A DNA stretch of 64,000 nucleotides from the NCBI GenBank assembly GCA_963779225.1, contig CAVZWW010000003.1, forward strand, positions 248,001 through 312,000. Reading direction: 5' to 3'. Shown here piece after piece: positions 33,989 to 43,497 of this stretch (position 1 is its first letter; each line of letters starts with the position of its first letter). The stretch is from CAVPCZ01 sp963779225. Lineage in GTDB: Bacteria; Bacteroidota; Ignavibacteria; UBA10030; UBA6906. Made by a program: the position numbers and the translations under genes. Under the pieces are notes generated by a model that was given only the letters and a program-made list of their open reading frames with translations, did no database searches and was not told the origin of the DNA.

Positions 33989-36316
33989 ATGAAATACCGC
34001 ATCGCTTTTGCAGCTTTGCTCTGCCTGATGGCGTTCACGGGAGTTCTGGCCCAGGACATTCTTCCCCCGGTGCCGACCGATCTGAAGGCGGAACCGACGC
34101 CAGACCCCGTTCCCGTCGCCAAGTTGACATGGAAAGCCCCCTCCGGGCTCTGGGGATATGTGGTGTATCGGTCGGTGGATGATACCAGCCACTTCCAGAA
34201 GCTGGCAATGGTCAATGCGCCCCTGTTCTACGACCAGCAGGTGAAGGTCGGATACGCCTTCTATTATTATGTCACCAGCGTGTACATGGGCACGGCCAAC
34301 CGCCCCGTTGAAAGCGGGCCAAGCAACATCGCCAGAATATCCTTTGGGACAACGCCCGACAGGCCGATCGGCGTCATTGCAGGCACGGTGAAGGACGACT
34401 CCACCGGCAAGCCGATCCCGGGTGTCCGTATCATCTTCTACCGGATGCGTTCCGCAATGTCGATCGCCATGCCGATGGTTGTCACCGATTCATTCGGCCA
34501 GTACATCGCGAAACTCGACACCGGAGTCTACAAGGTGAAGGCAGAGCCGGCTCCCTGGATGCCTCCGGGACCGCCGCAGTATCTGCCGGAGTGGTTCGAC
34601 AACAAGAAGGATGAGGCCTCCGCCGACCCGGTGACCGTGATCAAGAACGCATCTCTGGTTGTGGACTTCGGCCTGAGCCGGCCGACACCTCCTCCGGTCC
34701 TGAAGGGCACCATCGCCGGTAAAGTGATTGATGACGCCACGCAGCGTCCGATCCCGGGCATTTTCATCCGGTTCTTCAAAAAGGGGCCGGTCGCCTTGGA
34801 CTGGCAGCCCATCGCCCAAACAGACTCGCTGGGCCTCTACACGGCCCTCCTCGACACAGGGACCTATCTGATAAGAGCCGAATCGATCACAATGAGTGCT
34901 TCGATCATCGGGTACATCACCGAATGGTATGACAACGTCACAGACGTTTCGCTTGCCACACCGGTTCCGGTGACCAACGGATCGGCATTCCGTGCCAATT
35001 TCGGCCTGGGCAAGATCGCGCCTCCGGTTTATGCCACCATTGAAGGGAAGGTGACCGACGCGCTCGGTGCACCGCTCCGTCATGCAACCGTGGCGATTAT
35101 GCACACCCTGCAGGAAATGAACTCCGCCTCCGCTCTGTCGCGTATGACCCCCGGTACGGGTGAAGAGAGTATGGATGTTGAAGGAGTGGGTTTCTGTCAG
35201 GGTGTCGTGTGGAAAGGATATACCGATACACTCGGCAACTACAAGGCCAGGGTGCTCGCCGAAAGAGCCTACATTGCCGTGGCATCGAAATGGGGATACA
35301 TCCCGGAATATTTTGACCAGAAGCCGAATCCGCTGCTGGCGGACATCATCAAAGTGCCGGGCGACGTGAAGAACGTCAATTTCTCCCTCACGGAAAACGC
35401 GGTCCTGTCGAACAGCCTCAGCGGCGTCGTACAGGATGCGGCGGGCAACGGCGTACCCTCCATCATTGTGCTCTTCCCGGTCCGCCTGTCGACCGTTCCC
35501 GCTCCGCCGAGGTTCGGCCACACCGACGCAAATGGTGCATACACCATCGGTGATGTGGTCCTCGGGACCTACATCGTGCTTGCGGTACCCTTCAGCGGCT
35601 ACGCCCCTGCCTTTTACAAGGCCGGTTCCTACGGCGTGATGCACTGGCATCTGGCCGACAGGGTCCTCATCAACGGCGACATCTCCGGCATCAATGTGGG
35701 TGTGGTTCCGATAAGGCCGATGGGTTTTGCGCGTCTGAGCGGCACGGTTCTCTCCGGCGGCGCACCGCTGGCCGGCGTACGGGTCATGGCGTCCTCTTCC
35801 GCCGGAGATGTGACGGGATACGGCTTGACGGATGAGCTCGGCCAGTACGCCATCGAAGCCCTGCCGTCAGGGACGGCGGTGATCAGCGTCGATCGGCCTG
35901 ACTACACTTCCGCAGAACGGTCGGTGAGTATCTCTGCGGACCAGTTCGAAGTGAAGAATGTCAATTTCACGATCGAACAGCAGACCACGACAGATATACC
36001 CTCAGGTCAGGCGGTTCCGGTCGAATTCACGCTGCATCAAAATTTCCCGAATCCTTTCAACCCGAGCACGCAGATCACGTTCAGCATGCCGGCCTCAGGG
36101 TGGGCCACGATGACGGTCTTCAATATGCTCGGTCAGGAAGTGCGGACGTTGTGGAACGGTCCGGCGGCGGCCGGCAACAATACTCTGACGTGGAACGCCA
36201 CTGACGGTACCGGAGTGAACGTCGCCAGCGGTCTCTACTTCTACCGCCTGACAGTTACCGGGGGCAACGGCAAGAACATCTTCACCGGCATCCGGAAAAT
36301 GCTGCTCGTGCGGTAG
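33989..36316 (+). CDS. T9SS-secreted protein with carboxypeptidase-regulatory-like repeats
   Basis: 775 residues: signal peptide (1-21, ending VLA-QD), an Fn3-like domain (about 25-125), then a tandem series of carboxypeptidase-regulatory-like beta domains, each opening with a GTIAGKV(I/T)DD-like strand and closing with the YxxEWYDN-type turn, and a C-terminal sorting domain (about 690-775) with QNFPNPFNPSTQI and ASGLYFYRLTV. The last is the signature of type IX secretion substrates; the protein should cross the outer membrane and be anchored or released. No catalytic residues are seen; a binding or structural role is likely. A GGGAGG ribosome site precedes the ATG. A decayed partial copy follows downstream. 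Confidence 0.85.
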   Translation: MKYRIAFAALLCLMAFTGVLAQDILPPVPTDLKAEPTPDPVPVAKLTWKAPSGLWGYVVYRSVDDTSHFQKLAMVNAPLFYDQQVKVGYAFYYYVTSVYMGTANRPVESGPSNIARISFGTTPDRPIGVIAGTVKDDSTGKPIPGVRIIFYRMRSAMSIAMPMVVTDSFGQYIAKLDTGVYKVKAEPAPWMPPGPPQYLPEWFDNKKDEASADPVTVIKNASLVVDFGLSRPTPPPVLKGTIAGKVIDDATQRPIPGIFIRFFKKGPVALDWQPIAQTDSLGLYTALLDTGTYLIRAESITMSASIIGYITEWYDNVTDVSLATPVPVTNGSAFRANFGLGKIAPPVYATIEGKVTDALGAPLRHATVAIMHTLQEMNSASALSRMTPGTGEESMDVEGVGFCQGVVWKGYTDTLGNYKARVLAERAYIAVASKWGYIPEYFDQKPNPLLADIIKVPGDVKNVNFSLTENAVLSNSLSGVVQDAAGNGVPSIIVLFPVRLSTVPAPPRFGHTDANGAYTIGDVVLGTYIVLAVPFSGYAPAFYKAGSYGVMHWHLADRVLINGDISGINVGVVPIRPMGFARLSGTVLSGGAPLAGVRVMASSSAGDVTGYGLTDELGQYAIEALPSGTAVISVDRPDYTSAERSVSISADQFEVKNVNFTIEQQTTTDIPSGQAVPVEFTLHQNFPNPFNPSTQITFSMPASGWATMTVFNMLGQEVRTLWNGPAAAGNNTLTWNATDGTGVNVASGLYFYRLTVTGGNGKNIFTGIRKMLLVR

Positions 36317-37049
36317 CCGGCTCCGGCACCGGGTGTTGCTCGCCTGGAATGCCGCCAGCGGGCCATGGCTCTTCAAGGTGTACCGTTCAACGCCTGACAC
36401 CACAAATTTTCAGTGGATCGGGATCAGCCAGAATTGCACATTCGAAGACCCCGCGGTGCAGGCGGGAGCACTCTACCATTATGTTGTAACGCCAGCTGTT
36501 TTCCAGGACAGCGTCATCCGGGAGGGGGCAGGAGCAAAATCGCCACTGTCCGCGCCTACGGGCTCCCACCGGGTCCAAAGGGGATGGAAACATCGGGGCA
36601 TAAGGTCTGACCGACCCCCTGGGGTACTATGTGATCGATGCGGTCACGCCCGGCCCCCTGACGCTTTTCGTCGACCGGTTCAACTACACTTTGATACAGG
36701 CTCCTGTGACAATCGCTCAGAACACGTACAGTGTCACCAACGTGGATTTCATTCTTTCGACGACATATCCGACCGCTGCAGAAGAGGATTCGGTGATCGC
36801 GTATGATATCGCCGTCGCCGGACGCGTGGAGCTCCGGATGTACGATCTGCTGGGGGGGGGGAAGTGGGATTGCTTGTGAACGGCGTGCAGGGTGCGGGCC
36901 GGCACGCAATACTCTTTGACGCCGGTGGATTGCCGAGCGGGGTCTATTTCATCAGGCTCACCGTCGGAGGAATGGAGCGCGTTTCACAGACGGGAAGGAA
37001 GATGCTTGTACGATCGAGTCCCCGGAAATCCGGGGACAGATGGACATAG
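36317..37049 (+). pseudogene. Decayed partial copy of the T9SS-secreted Fn3/repeat protein
   Basis: Starting right after the preceding stop, an N-terminally truncated Fn3 segment (WNAASGPWLFKVYRSTPDTT, then LYHYVVTPAVF) resembles the Fn3 domain of the upstream protein. About 100 bases later it shifts frame into VDRFNYTLIQAPVTI and VELRMYDLL, and after a run of ten G (36852-36861) shifts back into a sorting-domain end (DAGGLPSGVYFIRLTVGG). The repeat domains in between are missing. I interpret it as a tandem duplicate that lost its start and middle and gathered indels; part of the damage at the G-run may be sequencing error. Confidence 0.65.
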
Positions 37050-37067
37050 AGACGTTGGCGCTCCTCA

Positions 37068-38018
37068 TCAGCGGTGAGGATTCTGCCTGTTTTGCTTTTT
37101 CATTTCGTCGTACGCTTTCCGCTCGCCCAGCACCACGGCGAGCTGCATCCGTTCAGCATCTTCGCGGTGCCGGTTGGAAAGCTGGACAAATTCGTGCGCG
37201 CCGCTGTGTGTATAGACCTCGGCAACGGGGGTGTGTATACAATCGAGGATCTTCTCCGCCACAACCTCGGCAGACAGCACTCCTTCCACGGGCGGGAGGG
37301 GAAGGTTGCGGTCTGCGGCGATCTTCCTGACGATAGGCCCTGCCCCTGAGAAAAGCGGCAGGATCGCTCCCCCTTCCGTGGCCTCCGCCCATTCCGTCAG
37401 CACACCGGCAGGACATACGACTGTCGCATGGATGCCTGTTTCCAGCAGTTCCAATCTGAGTGCATGGGTGAGACCGACAACGGCATGCTTTGCGGCAACG
37501 TATGCGCTGTTGTACGGAAACCCGATTTTTCCGGCGATGCTTGACACATTGATGATGTGGCCGTTCCCCTGTTTGCGCATGACGGGCAACGCAGGACGGA
37601 TAGTATGCCAGAGGGCGTAGACGTTCACGCGGAACATGCTCTCGATCATTGCATCGGTGGTGTCTTCAAAGCTTGACAGATGTCCCCGCCCGGCGTTGTT
37701 TATCAGCACGTCGATACGGCCGTAAGTCCGGACGGTGGAGCGGATCAGCTCTTCCGCCTGGTTCCGGTCGGTCACGTCGCATCTGACCGTCAGACATGGA
37801 GGCGCATCAGGCGGGAAGGGCTGGACAGCTCCTCCATCTCCGGGTTGAGATCGGAATACGTTCATAGCAGATGCCGCCACTTTGTCCAGGCGGTCTTTCC
37901 TGCGCGCGGCAAGGACCACACGCGCACCCTGCTCTGCGGCCCGCACAGCCAGTGCGGCACCGATACCGGAGGACGCTCCGGTGATGACCACGACCTTATT
38001 CCTCATACCCTTCTCCAC
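37068..38018 (-). CDS. Short-chain dehydrogenase/reductase
   Basis: 316 residues (or 312 from the second ATG at 38006). Classical SDR with GASSGIG near the N-terminus, NNAG strand, the VSSIAG segment with the catalytic Ser, and YVAAK. An insertion of about 20 residues lies after strand beta-2. The C-terminal extension ends with an unusually polar tail (EMKKQNRQNPHR). Substrate unknown. Its start overlaps the 3' end of the metallo-beta-lactamase-fold gene, so the two are cotranscribed. Confidence 0.88.
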   Translation of the reverse strand: MEKGMRNKVVVITGASSGIGAALAVRAAEQGARVVLAARRKDRLDKVAASAMNVFRSQPGDGGAVQPFPPDAPPCLTVRCDVTDRNQAEELIRSTVRTYGRIDVLINNAGRGHLSSFEDTTDAMIESMFRVNVYALWHTIRPALPVMRKQGNGHIINVSSIAGKIGFPYNSAYVAAKHAVVGLTHALRLELLETGIHATVVCPAGVLTEWAEATEGGAILPLFSGAGPIVRKIAADRNLPLPPVEGVLSAEVVAEKILDCIHTPVAEVYTHSGAHEFVQLSNRHREDAERMQLAVVLGERKAYDEMKKQNRQNPHR

Positions 38019-39017
38019 TCTGCATGCTTCCCTTCCGTGCTTCTCCCTCCACGAGGTTCCCCTGTGTCAATGCCCAGGTTTCCCCGACTGCCTGCAGCGC
38101 AATTCTGTCCGGTGATTCCGCGGCGGCGCGTTTGAGTCTCTGGATGGGTTCCATTGTCGGTTCTTCGCTCTGTATGAATGTGCGCCAGTGAATGGGCAGG
38201 ACATGATATGCACCCATGTGGTCGGCCATTTCCAGCGCCTGTTCGGGAGAGGCATGATTGCGAATCCACGGATCGTACGCCCCGATAGGCATGATCGCCA
38301 GATCCACAGGAATCTGGCGTTCCTTGATCTGCCGGAAATTTTCATGATAGGACGTATCCCCGCCGAAGACGATATGCCGGCCATGGCGGGAGAGCAGGTA
38401 GGCATTGAAGCTGCGACCGTCGGGATCCCCCTTCGAGCGGTCGCGTTCCCAGGGGTAGCGCCAGCCAAAGTGCTTCACTTCCAGCGCTTCGATTCGCACA
38501 TCCTGCACGCGTGTCCATTTACCCCAATCGAGCTCATACACGGTCTGAAAATCGAGACCGGCAATCACATCGGTGGTGTTCGCCGCCATCACCACCGGTA
38601 TCGAAGGATCAAATTCCTTCAACGATGGAAGATCGAGATGATCCATATGCGCATGCGACAGGAGGATCAGGTCAATGGGGGAAGCTGGCTGATCTCGAGC
38701 GGAGGATGTACGAGCCGTCGCGGACCCAGCGTGAAGAGGCCGAGGTCAAGGCCGATGCGTTCAGAAAAAACGGGATCGGTGATAATGCGAAAGCCGAAGA
38801 AACTGATCAACACCGTGGCGTGGCCCAGCCATGCGGCCGTAATGGTGCTGTCGTCCCATACCGATGGATCGGGGATGGCTGCGGGTGGAACGATGGGGTC
38901 ATCGTTCGTGATCATCTCCCAGCGGTTGCGGCGCGTACCCGGTGCGCTGGCCCGGAGCAAGGGAGACGCGGCGGCGAGAGTGCCGAGAGTGGTCAGAAAT
39001 CGTCGTCGTGAAAACAT
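37996..39017 (-). pseudogene. Metallo-beta-lactamase-fold hydrolase with Tat signal, frameshifted
   Basis: The two parts together would make about 340 residues. The first (39017 to about 38667) opens with a twin-arginine signal (SRRRFLTTLGTLAAA) and the WLGHATVLI strand of NAPE-PLD/UlaG-like hydrolases. It stops just before the metal motif, which continues in another frame as LLSHAHMDHLDL, followed by FGGDTSYH and a final LPIHW. Adding one base to the run of five G at 38678-38682 (plus strand) restores an intact protein. The damage is probably a homopolymer sequencing error. It would be a periplasmic phosphodiesterase or lactonase-like enzyme of unknown substrate. Confidence 0.75.
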
Positions 39018-39105
39018 GGTCCCTGTTCGTTCATGCTGAAAACCGGAGCCTGCGCTGCTCCGTTCCCGTGGCGCGGGATGTTCCGGCCTGTTCTTTTACA
39101 ACACC

Positions 39106-40377
39106 TTATGCGTCCGGGAAATTCCGCAGCCACTCTTCCGCCGCGCTCTCACCTGCAACATAACCTGTTGAAAACGCCGCCTGGAGATTGTAACCTCCCA
39201 CCGGACCGGCGATATCCAGCACTTCCCCGCACAGGTAAAGGCCTTTGATAATTCGCGACCGCATGGTACGCGGTTCAACTTCATCCAGTGAAACACCTCC
39301 GGCGGTGACCTCTCCGCGTTCGAGCGGCACCCGGGCGATCGTTCCGATGGTCCAGCCTGTCAGGAGTCGGACCAGAGCGTGGCGCTGGTCGCGGGTCAAT
39401 ACATGCCCGCGGGTATGGGGGTCGATGCCGAGAGATCCGAGCAGGGGCTGGACAAGGCGGTTGGGCAGCCAGCGTTCAAGAAAAGCGGCAACCGTCTTGT
39501 TTCGTTGTTCCTGGATGGCAATGTTGAGTTCGGTATCGACGGCAGCGTAGTCCCTGCCCCGTGTAAAATCGAAGACCAGATCGACGCTTCCGTGCTCCAT
39601 CGCCTCCGCCGCCTTCCGGCTCACTTCCAATGCAGCGGGACCTGATACACCCTCATGGGTGAAGAGGATGTCGTCATCCCACCGGGCCAGCGTTCTTCCA
39701 TCCTGCACGACTTTCAGGCGTCCGCCCCGGAGGGCAACGCCGCTCCAGGCGGCCAGGTGAGGGGAAGTCATTTTTATGGGTGCAAGCGCGGCACGGAGCG
39801 GCACGATGGTATGACCGAGCGAAGATGCCCATCGTATGCCGTCTCCCGTCGTTCCGGTTTTTGGATACGACACACCTCCGGTGGCTATGACGATATGCGA
39901 AGCCGGGATCATCCCGCCGCCTGTAAGAACTCCGGTGACCCTGCCTTGATCCGCCAGAATCCCTTCGACGCGCGTGTCCAACCGTACGGAGACGGAGGCA
40001 GTGAGGAGGATCTGTTCGAATGCCCGGACGACGTCTTTCGCAACCCCCGAGCGCGGAAAAACCCGACCATTCGGCCGGGCTTCAGTCTGGAGGCCCTGGT
40101 CTTCGAGAAGCGCCAGCAGATCGGTGTTTGAAAAACGGTACATGGCAGGCTTCAGGAAGCGCCGTTCTCTGGGAAGGAAGGCATCGAGCACATGGTCAAT
40201 ATTCCCACTATGGGTGATATTGCACTTTCCCCCTCCGGAAATAAGGATTTTGATGCCGATGCGGGGATTTCGCTCGAAAATCATGACCTGTGCGCCCGCG
40301 CTGGCCGCACGCCAGGCGGAGGTAATGCCGGCGGCGCCGCCGCCGATAATAAGGATAGGGGGATGTCGGAATATCAT
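39106..40377 (-). CDS. HI0933-family (BaiN-like) FAD-dependent oxidoreductase
   Basis: 423 residues from the ATG at 40377; an upstream extension of the frame is less likely because the dinucleotide-binding strand (ILIIGGGAAGITSAW) should be close to the N-terminus. Further FAD-contact segments are GGGKCNIT, IATGGVSYPKTG and the C-terminal LYLCGEVLDIAGPVGGYN. The family includes BaiN, a bile-acid dehydroxylation flavoprotein, and many uncharacterised proteins; a role in reduction of an unknown small molecule is all that can be said. It is divergent from the gene at 40480. Confidence 0.88.
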   Translation of the reverse strand: MIFRHPPILIIGGGAAGITSAWRAASAGAQVMIFERNPRIGIKILISGGGKCNITHSGNIDHVLDAFLPRERRFLKPAMYRFSNTDLLALLEDQGLQTEARPNGRVFPRSGVAKDVVRAFEQILLTASVSVRLDTRVEGILADQGRVTGVLTGGGMIPASHIVIATGGVSYPKTGTTGDGIRWASSLGHTIVPLRAALAPIKMTSPHLAAWSGVALRGGRLKVVQDGRTLARWDDDILFTHEGVSGPAALEVSRKAAEAMEHGSVDLVFDFTRGRDYAAVDTELNIAIQEQRNKTVAAFLERWLPNRLVQPLLGSLGIDPHTRGHVLTRDQRHALVRLLTGWTIGTIARVPLERGEVTAGGVSLDEVEPRTMRSRIIKGLYLCGEVLDIAGPVGGYNLQAAFSTGYVAGESAAEEWLRNFPDA

Positions 40378-40479
40378 AGGTGTAATGATACGGATCTTCC
40401 GGGACAGTCGAAACAGACTTGCATTCCCTTCTCGTTTCTTGTATCTTTTTGATGCCGTTTGCACCGGCAGGAGGCAGTC

Positions 40480-40947
40480 ATGAACGCTGAGAATTCATCG
40501 AACCGGAAAAGACCATTGTCCGTCACTATCGGCAATGACTTCGGCAAACCCGCAACAACCGGTGCACCCCTCACGCCTCAGAATGCAGAAACCCACATCG
40601 TACGCCTCACGTCCAACGCGCAGAACTATCTGAAGCGGGGGCAGAGTGCACTCGCCTTCGACACGTTGATGGAGGCCTACCTGCTGGATCCGTTGCATCC
40701 GCTCGTCATCTCCTGTGAGAAGGCCGTGCTGCCTGCATGGGAGATATTCCGGAAGCAGCAGATCACCTCCGCCGGAGCGCCGCCTGCCACGGATGATGAA
40801 CGGCTGGCGCGCCTGAAAGCCGAGAAAGATACGCAGCGCAGGGAAAAAGAGCGACAGATCTGGGATCAGGCGTCCCAGGCCCCCCGGTTATTCACCAACA
40901 AGGCCGCTCCTCCACAGGGAAAGCGGGATAAGAACTCCCTCTTATGA
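40480..40947 (+). CDS. TPR-like hypothetical protein
   Basis: 155 residues with a GGAGG ribosome site before the ATG at 40480. The middle (ALAFDTLMEAYLLDPLHP) has the spacing of a tetratricopeptide helix pair, and the C-terminal third is highly charged (Lys, Arg, Glu and Gln) and probably coiled. No signal peptide. The stop overlaps the ATG of the DUF5686 gene by four bases, so it is translationally coupled to that outer-membrane protein; it may be a cytosolic assembly or regulatory partner. I do not recognise a named family. Confidence 0.65.
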   Translation: MNAENSSNRKRPLSVTIGNDFGKPATTGAPLTPQNAETHIVRLTSNAQNYLKRGQSALAFDTLMEAYLLDPLHPLVISCEKAVLPAWEIFRKQQITSAGAPPATDDERLARLKAEKDTQRREKERQIWDQASQAPRLFTNKAAPPQGKRDKNSLL

Positions 40948-43262
40948 TGTTGTTCCGGCTGTACGCTGTTCTCACCGTTGCGGGGTGGAGTGCCCTCGCC
41001 AGCGGGTTTTCCCCACTGCATGGTACCATCACCGACGCCACCACCGGTGAACCTCTGGTGGCCGCCAACGTGCGGGTTCTGGGAACAACGCGGGGCACGA
41101 TCACCGGCACAGGCGGCGGGTACACCCTCCAGCTTGAACCGGGCACCTCTACGATTGTCGTCAGCATGATCGGTTACCGTTCTGACACCTCCCGTGTGAT
41201 GCCCGGCACGGGCGAGAAACACGACGTCCGGCTCATCCCCGCCGATATTGTCCTGCCGGAATTCGTCGTGAGTTCCGAAGATCCCGCGGTGGAAATCATC
41301 CGCCGTGCGATTGCCAGCAAACGCCTCTGGATCGACCGGCTCGTATCGTATCAGATGGAAGCCTTCACACGCCAGGTGCTGCGGCGCGATACTGCCATCG
41401 CCAGCATTTCCGAATCGCACACACGCGGATACTGGCAGCAGGGCGACACGCTGCGCGAGGTGGTCCTTCAGAAACGGCAAACCGCCAACATCAAAGAGAC
41501 GTTCAATTTTGCATCCGTCGGCCAGATCATTAACTTCAGCCTGGACAACATACGTTTTCTGGGATTTACGTTTGTCGGGCCGACTTCTGTTGAAGCTCTC
41601 GATTACTACATCTACACGCTGATACGAACTCGCCGGGATCGGGATCGGGATATTTATGAAATCCGGATGCGGCCGGCGACCCGCACGGTCCCCCTCTTTG
41701 ACGGAACGATTCACATAGCGGACGGCTCGTACGCGCTGATGGGAGTCGACGTTGAACCCAACGAGGCATTTCTCATTCCGTTTGTGAAAGACAAGCATCT
41801 CCGGTACCGGCAGCAGTTTGCCCTGTATGAGGAGCAATTCTGGCTCCCCATGGATATACGCATCGATGGATATGCACAAATCGGGGTTGTCGGTTTCTCG
41901 TTTCCCAGGATCGGCGTGGAACAGACGTCCGTCATCACGGACTACATCATCAATCCGCAGCTGCCGGACAGTATCTTCCGCAAGCCCCGGCTGGTGGTCG
42001 ATTCCAGTGCTACACGATTTGACTCCACCTTCTGGGCCACTCACGGCGCCATCCCTCTCTCGCCCCTCGAAAAAAAGGCATACGCATCCCTCGACAGCAC
42101 ACAGTCGCTCGAGGTGCAATTCCGCCCGGGTGGTTTCGGAGCACGTATCGGCGGTGATGCAGGAATTACAGGCAAGGTCCTTGAAGTTGCAGATATTTCA
42201 TTCAACCGGGTGGAAGGACTTCACCTCGGGGCATCGGTTGATCTGAAGCATCTCCTTCCGTTCGCCGAGTTTTCCGCAGGATTTGCATACGGCTTCTCCA
42301 GCAAGGCTTCCACATTCCATCTCGGCACGACGGTCTTCCCGTTCGAGGGCCGTTTCTTCGGCGTCGGGGTGGAGGGGTACCACCGGGTGGATCATCGTCC
42401 GGACCAGGGATTCTATCCCGCTTTCGTAAACTCGCTGACTGCCCTTCTGAACAAGAACGACTACCGGGATTATTTTCGCGCCGAAGGATGGCGGGTGGAC
42501 CTGACAGCGACTCCCGGGCAGACGCTCACGGCAACCTTTTCGTTTGTCAATGAATTGCAGTCGACCGCACAGCAAACCACCGATTACAGTTTCTTCTATC
42601 GTTCGCGGTCCTACCGTCCGAATCCCCCGATTACAGAGGGGAAATTGCGCGCACTTCGATTCACCGCACGTATCGGCGAGGCGCCGGTCCCATTCGGCCT
42701 GATGCAGCCGACGGCGCTGAGCCTCGCACTCGAGCATACAAGTCCGTCCATTGCCTCAAGCGATTTTCGTTTCACACGGTACGAGGCGGTCGGGACATTT
42801 TCCGTTTCCACATTTGCCCGCAGCTACTTCTTCCGTCCGACACTCCTTGTCCGGGTTGCCGCGGGAACATCGAACGGGACACTGCCGTTGCAGCGCGCGT
42901 TTGACCTCGAGACCGGTTCCAGCGGGCTGGGCCCGTTCGGCGTCATGCGTGCGATGACCGTCAAAGAATTCGGAGGCAACAGCTACCTGGCCATTAACGC
43001 CGAACATAACTTCAGATCTCTGCCATTCCTCGCACTCGGCATTCCTTTCTTCTACAAAAACAACATTGAACTGATCCTTCATGGCGGGGTGGCACGTACT
43101 TGGAACACCGGGAATCTGCCCCTCCAGGCGACGGATGCTCTCTATTCCGAAATCGGCATGGGGATGAGCAGGATCCTTGACATTCTCCGGATGGACGTTA
43201 CATGGCGGTTGAGCAGTCCGCACGACTTCCGCTTTACCCTTGCCCTTGCCCAGATTCTGTGA
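40944..43262 (+). CDS. DUF5686-like outer-membrane protein with carboxypeptidase-regulatory-like domain
   Basis: 772 residues. After a signal peptide (1-21) comes a CarboxypepD_reg-like beta domain (LHGTITDATTGEPLVAANV, about 24-110), then a long region with the DUF5686 pattern (AIASKRLWIDRLVSYQMEA) and many short amphipathic beta-strands that should form an outer-membrane barrel, ending in LALAQIL with a C-terminal hydrophobic residue. The arrangement resembles TonB-dependent-receptor relatives of Bacteroidota, but there is no plug domain. Role in transport is inference. It overlaps the preceding gene by ATGA. Confidence 0.8.
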   Translation: MMLFRLYAVLTVAGWSALASGFSPLHGTITDATTGEPLVAANVRVLGTTRGTITGTGGGYTLQLEPGTSTIVVSMIGYRSDTSRVMPGTGEKHDVRLIPADIVLPEFVVSSEDPAVEIIRRAIASKRLWIDRLVSYQMEAFTRQVLRRDTAIASISESHTRGYWQQGDTLREVVLQKRQTANIKETFNFASVGQIINFSLDNIRFLGFTFVGPTSVEALDYYIYTLIRTRRDRDRDIYEIRMRPATRTVPLFDGTIHIADGSYALMGVDVEPNEAFLIPFVKDKHLRYRQQFALYEEQFWLPMDIRIDGYAQIGVVGFSFPRIGVEQTSVITDYIINPQLPDSIFRKPRLVVDSSATRFDSTFWATHGAIPLSPLEKKAYASLDSTQSLEVQFRPGGFGARIGGDAGITGKVLEVADISFNRVEGLHLGASVDLKHLLPFAEFSAGFAYGFSSKASTFHLGTTVFPFEGRFFGVGVEGYHRVDHRPDQGFYPAFVNSLTALLNKNDYRDYFRAEGWRVDLTATPGQTLTATFSFVNELQSTAQQTTDYSFFYRSRSYRPNPPITEGKLRALRFTARIGEAPVPFGLMQPTALSLALEHTSPSIASSDFRFTRYEAVGTFSVSTFARSYFFRPTLLVRVAAGTSNGTLPLQRAFDLETGSSGLGPFGVMRAMTVKEFGGNSYLAINAEHNFRSLPFLALGIPFFYKNNIELILHGGVARTWNTGNLPLQATDALYSEIGMGMSRILDILRMDVTWRLSSPHDFRFTLALAQIL

Positions 43263-43433
43263 CCGGCTCCTTGCCGGAGCTCTTTAAATGTGCAGATGAC
43301 GCCCTCTGGACAGGATTCTTCTGCATTCTTCAGTTGGCAGCCCGGAACTCCCCCCTGACGCCAAAAATCGCCCGATAATCATACATTTTCCGCTCGTTTC
43401 ACTGATTCGTCGAACCGCGGCGCACATGTTGAG

Positions 43434-43463
43434 TTGGTATTTTCCCCTTCAATTCGCTATATT
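43434..43463 (+). promoter_or_regulatory. Putative promoter of glgP (TTGGTA, 18 bp, TATATT)
   Basis: A -35-like TTGGTA (43434-43439) and a -10 box TATATT (43458-43463) are separated by 18 bp. Transcription near 43470 would leave the GTG at 43498 with an AAGGAG site in the leader, which supports that start. Confidence 0.5.
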
Positions 43464-43497
43464 TTGGGCTACATTAATGCAAGGAGCAAAACCGGCC

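Noticed and set aside
43263..43290. Possible terminator after the DUF5686 gene
   Set aside because: The GCTCC/GGAGC stem is only five pairs and is followed by a short, interrupted T-run; too weak to call.
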